Assembly: GCF_022605725.1 (NCBI RefSeq)
Contig: NC_065549.1
Coordinates: 1-64,000, forward strand
Direction: 5' to 3'
DNA from: Anthonomus grandis grandis
Lineage: Eukaryota > Arthropoda > Insecta > Coleoptera > Curculionidae
Length of the DNA: 64,000 bases
The notes below the pieces were generated by a model. It was not told the origin of the DNA, did not search any database, and worked only from the letters and a program-made list of their open reading frames with translations. Below are positions 33,895 through 45,580 of this stretch, piece by piece. A program made the position numbers and the translations under genes. Position 1 is the stretch's first letter; each line of letters begins with the position of its first letter.

Positions 33895-34226
33895 TAATAA
33901 TAGTCAAATTATAAATAGTACAGGGCACTATAGGGTCACTAGCACAGCTAGCACTACCTATTATAGAAGTAGCACTATAATACACTATAATATACAAAAC
34001 AAACTGATTAAAACAACCGCAATAAAACATAAAACTATCAGAAAATCGGAATATCAAAATATTAAAATCGCGACTAGGAATCCCTAAAATAAGATTTAGC
34101 TGCATGTTACGGCATCTTGTGGCGCCATTACGTAACTAATGCAATACAGAATTTTGTAATATTTTAGTCATAACAGCGCCATCCTGCGGCTGTGAATTGG
34201 AACAATTGTTTTTTGACAGTTAGATT
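33895..34226. other. 5' region of the P-type transposon
   Basis: Between the right inverted repeat and the THAP exon; presumably promoter and leader of the transposase gene. No distinct motif could be assigned. Confidence 0.4.
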
Positions 34227-34260
34227 TGCGTGTCCCTACTATTTTCCTCTGTGTACTGTG

Positions 34261-34268
34261 GGTTTTGG
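34261..34268. repeat. 8-bp target-site duplication (right)
   Basis: GGTTTTGG, identical to 31584-31591. Confidence 0.85.
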
Positions 34269-34842
34269 GTGCCATTGATACCGCCATGTTTACGTCATTC
34301 GATTTCAATATTTTCGCTGTAGAATCTTGTTCTTGTTATTCACATTAATATTTAATGTCAAGTGCCTGTCAAAGGAGACTTAGTGCTCTTCACAAAATAG
34401 AAATTAGCTACCTATTTATAAATCCAAGAATCTTGGGTGCTCCAGTGGTGTACTTTTTTTCTTGTGTTGTGTTATGAGGTGTGACGGGGTAGCATCTTTC
34501 AGAATCTGTATAATATGTAACATAAATATACATGGATGTAGTCGTATTCTTTAATTATCATTGTTTTGTAGTACTGAACGTATTTTATTTTATGTCTAAA
34601 ATCAATCTTGTTGTTTTTTCTAAATATAATATTGAATAAAAATGCTTTTGAATGACCACACCTACGATACCTTAGGAAGTTTTAATAATCCAATAAAAAA
34701 AATTACTCACATTTTTTTTTACATTAACAAAACTAACCGAAAGCAAATCGGGAAAACCTATAATAAAAAATACAGTGCCTCTACCTATCGGAGAATAATT
34801 GAAATAAAACAGCTCCTGTAATGTACGGCAAATCGATGACGT
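34269..34842. other. Interior of the older inverted-repeat structure
   Basis: No coding signal. With 31438-31583 it formed a continuous stretch before the P-type element inserted. Confidence 0.4.
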
Positions 34843-34965
34843 GCCGCGCCATCTTTCGATCGAACGGACAACTTAAAACAACCATTCACTTTTATTTCTA
34901 AAGGGGATTTTCTGTGACTGATAGAAATTCTTCTGACAAATCAGCTAGCGTCCTCTTGCTTGCGC
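34843..34965 (-). repeat. Outer inverted repeat, right arm
   Basis: Partner of 31311-31437; see that entry. Reads CCGCGCCATCTTTCGATCG on the plus strand. Confidence 0.65.
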
Positions 34966-37699
34966 AACAGAGACTGTTGCAACCAACTTGATAGTTTGAC
35001 ATGCCTAATTGGACGAATCAAAATGGTGAAAGGCGTGGCCAAATTAAAGCGGGAAATCAAATTCCATTTAATCTGACAATCTTATCATTTAATCGTAATA
35101 TTTAAAGCAAACGCCTATTCAAAAAGGTTACTCTTAGAGAAAAGGGCCTTTTTGATTGGGTGTTAGCATCAGATATTGATTTGAACAAAAATTAAACCTT
35201 TCGGCTTTATTTCACATATCTAAATGAGTTGATTTACTGCAATAATCTACGACATGTACTAACAATAGTGTACGGCATATCACCAATTAAACAAATGGAA
35301 ATAAAACAACGTTTTTCTTCAATATATTTAATATTTATTTTTTCTGAAAAAAATTACTTCAAATGATATACAATAATTTATTATAACAAACATTTTATAA
35401 ATTAGAATTAATTTAAAAATGTTTAAAACTATTTTGTTAGCATTAAAGTACCCTAATTTTAAACAGATTAGAAAAGGTTGTCAAAATTTTTGTGCTATTT
35501 TCTCGTCATAAAATATATAAATGCATTTTTATTAGGTTAATAATATCCTCATTTTATTAACACATAAATTCAATAGAGGATGAATTATCCTTATTTAATA
35601 TATACTTGTTCTGTTTCCTAAAGAAAAATTAAACAGATTTTAAAATTATTTAAAATTCTATAGCAGAGTATTATCAAAAGAAACATCCATCCATCTACAA
35701 AATAAAATAAACTCTTTGAAAATTAAAACAACTTTTTAGTATAAACATATATCACTTACGAGTACATAGTATATATTTGTTGGTCTCTTATAATACTAAC
35801 AACATATCTTGGAACTATAATATTAATAAAAACTTAATTTAAGGACAGATAAAATTAAAAAAAAACTCTTAAAAAAACACAAGTTGTAAGAAAAACATTA
35901 ATTCTGATCCATTCCGGGTACTCAGGTCTCTTAGTTTCTATACCTATGTCTCACCTCAGTGAACACAGGATTAGTAATCAATAAGAAAAATATTTGAATA
36001 TTGGAATAAAGGTTTATATGTTCTATACAGGGTGGAATCAGGACAGATATGATTAAATTGCGATTGCTTTCTAAAATTAGGAATATTTTGGTGTTTTCCA
36101 TTCGTAAAAGGAGCACATTTATTTGTCTTTGCTCATCTTATGTTAAGCTTATTTTTGGTGACAGAAGTCAGTACAAAAGCAATAACAATTTTATTTAATA
36201 AAAGTAATATATTTTTTACTATTTTTATTTAACACAATTGAACTAAAAAAGTTTCTCTTTTTTATATCCTTTTTTCATTCGCTTTTTTTTGATATTATTT
36301 AAAGCCGTAGAACAAAATAATTAAACACACAATAAATTACACACCTATTCATGGGGATTATTATTTGACCCTACGAAGTTACCCTAAGATCTACTGAACA
36401 GCTGACGAGGGAAATCAATAATAGCAAATCATAAAAAGGTAAATTATAACGGATCGCCAAACAAAATTGTGAATCTGAGCGGAATCAAATAAGAAACACT
36501 GACCAATTTTCAACTCATTCTGATGTGAGGTTTTTTTTTTAAGTATTTTTCTAAGATGCTAAAGTGACCAATCACGAGAGCGGATTAGACGTCGGAAAAG
36601 CGGCAAATGAGCAGGTCTACGTCCCCGGTTAAGAGTTTATAAGTATATGTATAGGCGGCGTAGTCGGCAGCCATATCTGGAGCAAAAGCTTTAAAAAATT
36701 GCAACATAGCCCTACTATCTGCAAATTAAAAATTTAATTAGTTCTTTACCGGCGGCGTATAGGACAGACGTAAACGAAATCAAATATCAAGTTTATTTAA
36801 TCATTATTATATAAAACATGTCTATATTTACGGTTTCTAAAAATCGCACTGCAGTGTTGCCAGGTCTGATAAAATATCACAAGATCTTGCGACTTTTTTA
36901 TTTTTTCTGGTGATAAGGTGAACGTCTTTGATTTTCAAATAAACATTTTTTTCTCTTATTTAGAGTTAATATATTTTATTTATTTTTAATACATGTGTTC
37001 TTTTCAAAAAGTAGATATACTAGTTACTTTCAAACACTAATTAAAGTAATATTATATCTGTTTATGACAAAAGTTTTGGTGGACATTTAATAACTTTCGT
37101 GACTTCATTTTGATCATATTTAATTTTTGGCCTGGCAAAATTATCGGCTACTGTTTTAAACTTAGAACATTAGAAAGGGCCTTTCAATGTTCCAAGATTT
37201 TTAAAGCGCGTAAAACTAGCTGTTTAAAAAAATTCAAAGATTTCTGGTCGAAATATTTAACCGATGTATATTTCTGGCTGTTATTATTAGAGCTCAAAAT
37301 ACCTCAAAAAGCTAAATTAAAAAAACCACAAAAAGTAAATTGTAATGAATTTGACAGTCACTATATCCATCCTATGATTTACAAAAGCAAATAAGGAAAA
37401 AAAGTTTCTGTTCACATTCTACTCGAAATAATTATTCATAAGCTCGGCTTATAATTTTTAAACAACAGGCATAAAATTAATAATAATTGCCTAATAGAAA
37501 ACGTATTACTAATTATTGAACCCAACATATCAAATAAATTCAACAGTTCTTGGAGAGACACCTACGGTGATATAACAAAAGTTTAAGGAAACCACCGACA
37601 AAAAAGAAACTGAAGCATCTTAAGAAACAAAAATATTATACACGTCTAGCAAAATAAAAAATAAATTAACTGCTTTATAAAAATTAATTTTTATTTTAT
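34966..37699. other. Non-coding stretch
   Basis: 2.7 kb, mostly AT-rich. A forward frame at 37110-37394 (94 codons) is basic and hydrophobic but has no recognisable family, no splice-site support and AT-driven composition, so it is not called a gene. A somewhat G+C-richer patch sits at 36560-36780. Confidence 0.4.
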
Positions 37700-40519
37700 A
37701 TTCTTTACGGATATAGTAAAATCACTTAGAAACAAAAAAAAGTCACATACCACTTCTTTAACAGGTAAAATCACCCCAACTTTATCCCGACAACGACTCA
37801 ACAGAATTTGACAAAATAATTTTTCAAAATACTCGAGGGATCAATAGAAGATCAATAGGTGTTTTTCTATATTTTATAAAAATCATTTAGCTTATAGGCG
37901 TTTTTGTACTTGTGACGAAAAAAAAATGAAGCCATTCCTATACCAACCAACTTTTCAAATCTATCAAATTGCCAAAATGTTTTTAAAGATATTATAAAAT
38001 ATACAAAAAAGACATACCATTTTTTTAACACATGAAGAATTTAGCCTAAAAAAAATTATTTATGTCAGAAAAGTGCGAACTTAGCTAATTTTCTTAAAAA
38101 TTTTCAAAACTATTAATTTTAATTTTTTTTTTGATAGATATTATAAAAACAAACAAAAAAGTCTTATAACACATTTTTCCCAGATAAATAGTATAGCGTA
38201 AAAAAAAATATTTATAACAGAAAAGCGCGGACTTTTTTAAAATTTTTTGAAAAAACACCAACCCACCCCAAGTTTATCTCGAGAACGGCTTGACCGATTT
38301 TCACGAAATAACTTTTAAATTACTCGGGGGATCAAAAAAAAAAGGTGTTTTTCTTAAAATCAAAATCAATGAATATCATGGGCTTCTTTAGTACTTATTA
38401 AGAAAAAAAAGAAAAAAGCCAACACAATAACATACAGTTTGCAAATTTAATTAACTTTCCAAATTTTACTTAAAGATATTATAAAAACTCATAAAAACAA
38501 ACAAAAAAGTCTTATAACACTTTTTTCCCAGATGAATAGTTTAGCCTAAAAAAAATTATTTACATCAAAAAAGTGCGGCCTTGGAAAATTTTCTTAAAAT
38601 AGATATTATAAAAACTAATAAAAACAAACAAAAAAGTCTCATCACACTTTTTTCCCAGATGAATAGTTTAGCGTGAAAAAAAAAATTTATATCAGAAAAG
38701 CGCGGACTTAGAAAATTTTTTGAAAAAACACAACCCACCCCAAGTTTATCTCGAGAATGGCTCGACCGATTTTCACGAAATAAGTTTTAAATTATTCGAG
38801 GGATCAAAAAAAAAAGGTGTTTTTCTTTAAATCAAAATCGATGAATATCATGGGCTTCTTTAGTACTTATTAAGGAAAAAAGAAAAAAGCCAACACAAAA
38901 CATACAGTTTGCAAATTCTATTAATTTTCCAAATTTTTTTTACAGATATTATAAAAACTCATTAAAACAAACAAAAAAGTCTTATAACACATTTTTCCCA
39001 GAGGAATAGTTCAACCTAAAAAAAATTATTTATATCAGAAAAATGCGAACTTAGCAAATTTTTAAAAAATTTTCAAAACTATTAATTTTAATTTTTTTTT
39101 GATAGATATTATAAAAACTCATAAAAACAAACAAAAAAGTCTTATAACACTTTTTTCCCAGATGAATAGTTTAGCGTGAAAAAAAATATTTATTTCAGAA
39201 AAGTGCGGACTTAGAAAATTTTTTGAAAAAACACAACCCACCCCAAGTTTATCTCGAGAACGGCTCAACCGATTTTCACGAAATAAGTTTTAAATTATTC
39301 GAGGGATCAAAAAAAAAAGGTGTTTTTCTTTAAATCAAAATCGATGAATATCATGGGCTTCTTTAGTACTTATTAAGAAAAAAAGAAAAAAGCCAACACA
39401 ATAACATACAGTTTGCAAATCCTATTAATTTTCCAAATTTTTTTTACAGATATTATAAAAACCCATAAAAACAATCAAAAAAGTCTTATAACACATTTTT
39501 CCCAGATGAATAGTTTAGCCTAAAAAAAATTATTTACATCAGAAAAGTGCGGACTTAGCAAATTTTTAAAAAAATTTCAAAACTATTAATTTTAATTTTT
39601 TTTTGATAGATATTATAAAAACTCATAAAAACAAACAAAAAAGTCTTATAACACTTTTTTCCCAGATGAATAGTTTAGCGTGAAAAAAAATATTTATATC
39701 AGAAAAGTGCGGACTTAGAAAATTTTTTGAAAAAACACAACCCACCCCAAGTTTATCTCGAGAACGGCTCAACCGATTTTCACGAAATAAGTTTTAAATT
39801 ATTCGAGGGATCAAAAAAAAAAGGTGTTTTTCTTTAAATCAAAATCGATGAATATCATGGGCTTCTTTAGTACTTATTAAGAAAAAAAGAAAAAAGCCAA
39901 CACAATAACATACAGTTTGCAAATCCTATTAATTTTCCAAATTTTTTTTACAGATATAATAAAAACCCATAAAAACAATCAAAAAAGTCTTATAACACTT
40001 TTTTCCCAGATGAATAGTTTAGCCTAAAAAAAATTATTTACATCAGAAAAGTGCGGACTTAGAAAATTTTTTGAAAAAACACAACCCACCCCAAGTTTAT
40101 CTCGAGAACGGCTCAACCGATTTTCACGAAATAACTTTTAAATTATTCGGGGGATCAAAAAAAAAAGGTGTTTTTCTTTAAATCAAAATCAATGAATATC
40201 ATGGACCTCTTCTAAACTTATGAAGAAAAAACAATTAATACCATACAACTTGTAAAATTTAAAAATTTTTAATTTTTTTTTTATGGATAATATAAGGGCT
40301 CATAAAAGCAAACAAAAAAGTCTAATACAACTTTTTTCCCAGATCAATAGTTTAGTCCATAAAATAACATTTATATGAAAAATTTAAAAACCAACCCACC
40401 CCAAGTTTATCTCGAAAACGGCTCGATTCATTTCGGGTTAATTTCTCTAATGTACTCAGGGGGTCAATAGAAATAGGTGTTTTTCTTTAAATCAAAATCG
40501 TTGGATGGGAGTACTGAAT
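37700..40519 (+). repeat. Subtelomere-like satellite: ~0.5 kb tandem units
   Basis: The block AGTTTATCTCGAGAACGGCT recurs with small changes at 38271, 38743, 39246, 39750, 40094 and 40404 (spacings 472, 503, 504, 344 and 310). A more diverged copy lies near 37780. A full unit includes CAACCCACCCCAAG, GATCAAAAAAAAAAGGTG, AATATCATGGGCTTCTTTAG and one or two copies of the sub-block GTCTTATAACAC..TTTTTCCCAGATGAATAG. The shorter spacings are units lacking one sub-block. The last unit runs straight into the TTGGG array at 40520. No coding capacity. Confidence 0.88.
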
Positions 40520-42355
40520 AACCCAACCCAACCCAACCCAACCCAACCCAACCCAACCCAACCCAACCCAACCCAACCCAACCCAACCCAACCCAACCCA
40601 ACCCAACCCAACCCAACCCAACCCAACCCAACCCAACCCAACCCAACCCAACCCAACCCAACCCAACCCAACCCAACCCAACCCAACCCAACCCAACCCA
40701 ACCCAACCCAACCCAACCCAACCCAACCCAACCCAACCCAACCCAACCCAACCCAACCCAACCCAACCCAACCCAACCCAACCCAACCCAACCCAACCCA
40801 ACCCAACCCAACCCAACCCAACCCAACCCAACCCAACCCAACCCAACCCAACCCAACCCAACCCAACCCAACCCAACCCAACCCAACCCAACCCAACCCA
40901 ACCCAACCCAACCCAACCCAACCCAACCCAACCCAACCCAACCCAACCCAACCCAACCCAACCCAACCCAACCCAACCCAACCCAACCCAACCCAACCCA
41001 ACCCAACCCAACCCAACCCAACCCAACCCAACCCAACCCAACCCAACCCAACCCAACCCAACCCAACCCAACCCAACCCAACCCAACCCAACCCAACCCA
41101 ACCCAACCCAACCCAACCCAACCCAACCCAACCCAACCCAACCCAACCCAACCCAACCCAACCCAACCCAACCCAACCCAACCCAACCCAACCCAACCCA
41201 ACCCAACCCAACCCAACCCAACCCAACCCAACCCAACCCAACCCAACCCAACCCAACCCAACCCAACCCAACCCAACCCAACCCAACCCAACCCAACCCA
41301 ACCCAACCCAACCCAACCCAACCCAACCCAACCCAACCCAACCCAACCCAACCCAACCCAACCCAACCCAACCCAACCCAACCCAACCCAACCCAACCCA
41401 ACCCAACCCAACCCAACCCAACCCAACCCAACCCAACCCAACCCAACCCAACCCAACCCAACCCAACCCAACCCAACCCAACCCAACCCAACCCAACCCA
41501 ACCCAACCCAACCCAACCCAACCCAACCCAACCCAACCCAACCCAACCCAACCCAACCCAACCCAACCCAACCCAACCCAACCCAACCCAACCCAACCCA
41601 ACCCAACCCAACCCAACCCAACCCAACCCAACCCAACCCAACCCAACCCAACCCAACCCAACCCAACCCAACCCAACCCAACCCAACCCAACCCAACCCA
41701 ACCCAACCCAACCCAACCCAACCCAACCCAACCCAACCCAACCCAACCCAACCCAACCCAACCCAACCCAACCCAACCCAACCCAACCCAACCCAACCCA
41801 ACCCAACCCAACCCAACCCAACCCAACCCAACCCAACCCAACCCAACCCAACCCAACCCAACCCAACCCAACCCAACCCAACCCAACCCAACCCAACCCA
41901 ACCCAACCCAACCCAACCCAACCCAACCCAACCCAACCCAACCCAACCCAACCCAACCCAACCCAACCCAACCCAACCCAACCCAACCCAACCCAACCCA
42001 ACCCAACCCAACCCAACCCAACCCAACCCAACCCAACCCAACCCAACCCAACCCAACCCAACCCAACCCAACCCAACCCAACCCAACCCAACCCAACCCA
42101 ACCCAACCCAACCCAACCCAACCCAACCCAACCCAACCCAACCCAACCCAACCCAACCCAACCCAACCCAACCCAACCCAACCCAACCCAACCCAACCCA
42201 ACCCAACCCAACCCAACCCAACCCAACCCAACCCAACCCAACCCAACCCAACCCAACCCAACCCAACCCAACCCAACCCAACCCAACCCAACCCAACCCA
42301 ACCCAACCCAACCCAACCCAACCCAACCCAACCCAACCCAACCCAACCCAACCCA
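40520..42355 (-). repeat. Telomere-type (TTGGG)n array, ~367 units
   Basis: 1836 bp of CCCAA (plus strand) without a single visible interruption. The right end meets the 3' end of retrotransposon copy 2, sense strand reading CTACGTAAA then TGGGTTGGG; the left end meets the ~0.5 kb satellite. The frames of repeated GLGWV or PTQPN through it are not genes. Confidence 0.96.
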
Positions 42356-42522
42356 TTTACGTAGACGCTGGGGCAAAGTGGCCCAGGTACTGTGGGGCTC
42401 GAGGGTCTCCGGTGTTCTGAGATCCCTAATACCCACTAAACATCACCCCTTTTTGGTCTCCTCCCACATTTTTTGGCACGGTTCCGATAGGAATAAACTT
42501 CAAAAAATGTGGAGCCATCCAA

Positions 42523-45500
42523 TTATGGATCGTGTAGTCGTTCTTCTTCCTCTTTCAGTTTTATTATCTTTGTCATCATTTGTGTTACTGAGTTCCAAGT
42601 TCTTTTGTCCCGAAGCATTAGGGTAACTAGATTATTTTCATTTATAATTTCCCCTATCGCGAGATTTGTTTCCTCCCTCATGGCTGAGAATCTGACGCAT
42701 TCGAAAAGGGTGTGACCAGCCGTATCCTCTTCCGTATCTCCATACACACATCTTGGGCTTAGATTACGTTTAAATCTGTACAAGTAGGATCTAAAACATC
42801 CGTGACCTGACAGGCATTGCGCTATTTCGTAAGTAATTTCCCCGAAATTTCTGGAAAGCCATGGTCTAATATCACCTATGAGTTTCCTTGTCCACTGTGC
42901 AGTATCTCGTTCTTCATCCGAAAGCCAAACATGTTGCCACTGTTCGATAGTTCTTTTTCTCTCGTCGTCCGTGATTTGTTGCACTGTTAGGTTTTCATCC
43001 TGTTTTTTAATGCGTTCGTATATCCTTGCTCGCTCTTCTACCATCAGAGTTATCGGGATAAGACCTGCAATGACCAAGGCGGCTTCGGTTGACACAGTGT
43101 GATAAGCACAGATGCACCGTACTGCAATTTTTCGCTGGCAACTTAGCAAACGTTTTTTGTTTATTTTGAGCTTTAAAGCTTCGTTCCAAATAGGTGCGGC
43201 ATAGAGTATGATGGATTGCAGCGACATTGCAAGGACTTTTCTTTTGGCACTTCGAGGGCCTCCTATATTTGGGAAAACTGCTTGCAAAACACCGAAGACT
43301 TTGTTTGCTTTTGCTATTACGTTTTTGACATGGTCAGAGAAAAACAGGTTATAGTCGAGCGTAATACCTAGGTATTTCAGAGTTTTCGTTGGCGTGACTA
43401 TGTACGATCCTATATTGAAAAATATTTCTCGGCGTAATACGTAGCTTCTCTTAAAGACAACGGCGGATGTTTTTTCCGGGGCAAGTTGGAGTTCATTTAT
43501 CTTCATCCATGTTTGAACCGCATGAAGAGCCGTGTTCCCCTGCAGCATCACTTCCAGCGCGGATTTGACCCGGACTAGAATTACTAGATCGTCTGCATAA
43601 CAGATCAGTTCGATGCCACTAGAGTCTACACACAGGTCCATAATATCGTCATACAGCAGATTCCACAGCGTGGGCCCAAGGACAGAGCCCTGGGGCACCC
43701 CCGCTGTGACCGTGTATGATGTTCTCCTGTCCAGTTGTACTGTTCTGTTCTCAAGATATGAGCTAATTCTCCTGTCCAGTTGTACTGTTCTGTTCTCAAG
43801 ATATGAGCTAATGATTTTGATTAGGTTTGGTTTTATTCCTCTATGTATAAGCTTGGATACGATTTTCGGCCAGCTGGCGGTGTTAAAAGCATTTGCTACA
43901 TCGACACATATGACGGCAATGATATCTTCCTTATGAGCTTTTATGGTATCTATAATTTTTTTGGCTGCATCTACTGTAGACCTGCCTTGGCGAAAGCCGT
44001 ATTGGTTTTTGTTTAATTCCTTAGTTCTTTTGATATCTTCTATTAGTTTTGCATTTATAATTCTCTCTAGTAGCTTTCCAAGAACGTCCAGCAGACAGAT
44101 GGGTCTATAACTTTTTTCATTGTTTTCTGGCTTTTTTGGTTTTTCTATCAAGATTAATTTTGCCTTTTTCCATTGGGTTGGGAAGATGCCTTTTTTTAGA
44201 CAGTCTGAGAACAGTTTTCGGAAAAAGTCTATATTTTGTAGTACCACCTGTTTGGCATGTTCCGGTAGCATACCATCTGGGCCTGGAGATTTTCTTGATT
44301 TTATTTTACCAACTGCATCAATTAGTTCATCTTCTGTTATGTCCAGTGCAGGTTGTGAGACTTGCACTTTTAGGATTGGAGCATGCGGTGTAGTAATGAA
44401 GAGTTTTTTGAACACTTGCTCTTTCTCGATTGGTCTTAAGGCCACTGTGGGTCCCGTGTTCTTTAATTGGGATTTTATTATTTTCCACGCGTCGCCGTAG
44501 ATGTCCTGATCCAGGGAGTTGCATAGCTCTCGCCATTTTTTCCGTTTGGAAGATCTTATCATTTTGCAAGCTTTTTTCCTGGCTTCTTTATATAGATTTT
44601 GTAATTCTTGTCGACGTGCATCATTTCTTATCTCTCTCAGTAGGATTCTGCGTTGAGTTTTCGTGGTTTTAATTTGGTTTTGTATCTCGTCGTTCCACCA
44701 ATAAGGTAAGTTATAATTACTGTCTGCCCTTATTTTGCGACATGATTCTTTATGTGCTTTAATTATATCGTTCACACCCTTCTCTATGTCGTTTATGCCC
44801 GAATTTAGGACTGCCAGTCTCGTAAGATTTTCTTGAAAAAGTTTAAGATCCAGTCTATTTATGTATCTACAGGGTTTGATATGTTTTGATAGTACTTGGA
44901 TTTGTATGTACTTATGGTCGCTGAGGCTCTCTACGTCATTTAAAACAGTCCATTTGACATCCAGGTTTAAAATAGCTTCAGAGACAATAGAGAGATCTAT
45001 ATATGAGGTCCCGTTATATCGGACAAGCGTTGGGTGAAGTCCGTCATTTAGAAATACAAGTCCCAATGACGTTGCCGCTGTGTATACAATTTCTCCCCGT
45101 CGGTCGTTGGCACTTCCTCCCCACACCTCGTTTTTCGCATTGAAATCTCCGGTGATGATGACCGGTAATTTTCGTGAGTCGATAACATGCTTAACATGGA
45201 CAAAGAGCTCATTTATGCTTTCTTCGAATTCAGTTACAGAACAGTTTGGTGATACGTAAAATGAGTAGATGGCAAGGTTTTTTGTTTCGATGTATACATA
45301 ATTGCTAGACATTTCATAGGCGAATATTTTTAGCGAGTTTTGGCTAGGCTTGTGGCAGTAAATGGCCGCGTTTCTTTGGGGTTCTGCCGACACGTACATT
45401 TTTGTGCTGGGTAGACTACTGATCTTAAAGTTAGGTTCCTGAATGCACAATATATCGCACTTGTTTTTGGCAGCAGTGTACTGCGCTAAGTTCTGAGCTT

Positions 45501-45564
45501 CTGCTTTCCGCTGGACATTGATTTGGAGAATTTGTAACATTATAGAGTTATGTAAGGTATCCAT
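42523..45564 (-). CDS. ORF2 of copy 2: endonuclease-reverse transcriptase (1013 residues, mutated)
   Basis: N-terminal AP-type endonuclease: CIQEPNF near 40, GDFNAK at 139-144, SLSDH with SDH at 212-214. The central reverse transcriptase has KSPGPDG (~428), QYGFRQGRST (~520), VDVANAFNTASW (~553), GVPQGSVLGP (~621) and the catalytic YADD at 656-659. The C-terminal finger CVYGDTEEDTAGHTLFEC (939-956) should be CX2CX8HX4C, but the second Cys is Gly. An exact 45-bp tandem duplication (43722-43811, about residues 585-614, repeating SSYLENRTVQLDRR) lies between the two catalytic blocks. It starts 16 bp after ORF1, suggesting translation coupled to ORF1 termination. The frame is open but enzyme activity is doubtful. 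The product nicks telomeric DNA and copies element RNA into it. Confidence 0.93.
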   Translation of the reverse strand: MDTLHNSIMLQILQINVQRKAEAQNLAQYTAAKNKCDILCIQEPNFKISSLPSTKMYVSAEPQRNAAIYCHKPSQNSLKIFAYEMSSNYVYIETKNLAIYSFYVSPNCSVTEFEESINELFVHVKHVIDSRKLPVIITGDFNAKNEVWGGSANDRRGEIVYTAATSLGLVFLNDGLHPTLVRYNGTSYIDLSIVSEAILNLDVKWTVLNDVESLSDHKYIQIQVLSKHIKPCRYINRLDLKLFQENLTRLAVLNSGINDIEKGVNDIIKAHKESCRKIRADSNYNLPYWWNDEIQNQIKTTKTQRRILLREIRNDARRQELQNLYKEARKKACKMIRSSKRKKWRELCNSLDQDIYGDAWKIIKSQLKNTGPTVALRPIEKEQVFKKLFITTPHAPILKVQVSQPALDITEDELIDAVGKIKSRKSPGPDGMLPEHAKQVVLQNIDFFRKLFSDCLKKGIFPTQWKKAKLILIEKPKKPENNEKSYRPICLLDVLGKLLERIINAKLIEDIKRTKELNKNQYGFRQGRSTVDAAKKIIDTIKAHKEDIIAVICVDVANAFNTASWPKIVSKLIHRGIKPNLIKIISSYLENRTVQLDRRISSYLENRTVQLDRRTSYTVTAGVPQGSVLGPTLWNLLYDDIMDLCVDSSGIELICYADDLVILVRVKSALEVMLQGNTALHAVQTWMKINELQLAPEKTSAVVFKRSYVLRREIFFNIGSYIVTPTKTLKYLGITLDYNLFFSDHVKNVIAKANKVFGVLQAVFPNIGGPRSAKRKVLAMSLQSIILYAAPIWNEALKLKINKKRLLSCQRKIAVRCICAYHTVSTEAALVIAGLIPITLMVEERARIYERIKKQDENLTVQQITDDERKRTIEQWQHVWLSDEERDTAQWTRKLIGDIRPWLSRNFGEITYEIAQCLSGHGCFRSYLYRFKRNLSPRCVYGDTEEDTAGHTLFECVRFSAMREETNLAIGEIINENNLVTLMLRDKRTWNSVTQMMTKIIKLKEEEERLHDP
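43722..43811 (-). repeat. 45-bp exact tandem duplication within the reverse transcriptase
   Basis: Two consecutive identical 45-bp copies (43722-43766, 43767-43811) add 15 residues in frame between reverse-transcriptase blocks A and B. Identity implies recent origin by slippage, or a local assembly artefact. Confidence 0.9.
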
Positions 45565-45580
45565 TTGTTTCAGGTGGTTC

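Larger units (their letters stand above)
31592..34260 (-). mobile_element. P-superfamily DNA transposon, 2669 bp, THAP-bearing deletion derivative
   Basis: Bases 31592-31625 and the reverse complement of 34227-34260 are an identical 34-bp inverted repeat starting CACAGTACACAGAGG. GGTTTTGG is duplicated on either side. The minus strand has two exons of a THAP-type transposase (33894-33640 and 33169-32933) with matching phases; the catalytic RNase H-like part is missing. Perfect terminal repeats and target duplication suggest a fairly recent insertion, presumably mobilised in trans by an intact relative. Confidence 0.88.

Noticed and set aside
37110..37394. 94-codon forward frame
   Set aside because: No recognisable family, no flanking splice or regulatory signals, and composition typical of AT-rich non-coding DNA.
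42356..42522. A 3' poly(A) tail for copy 2
   Set aside because: No A run longer than a few bases occurs at the junction with TTGGG.
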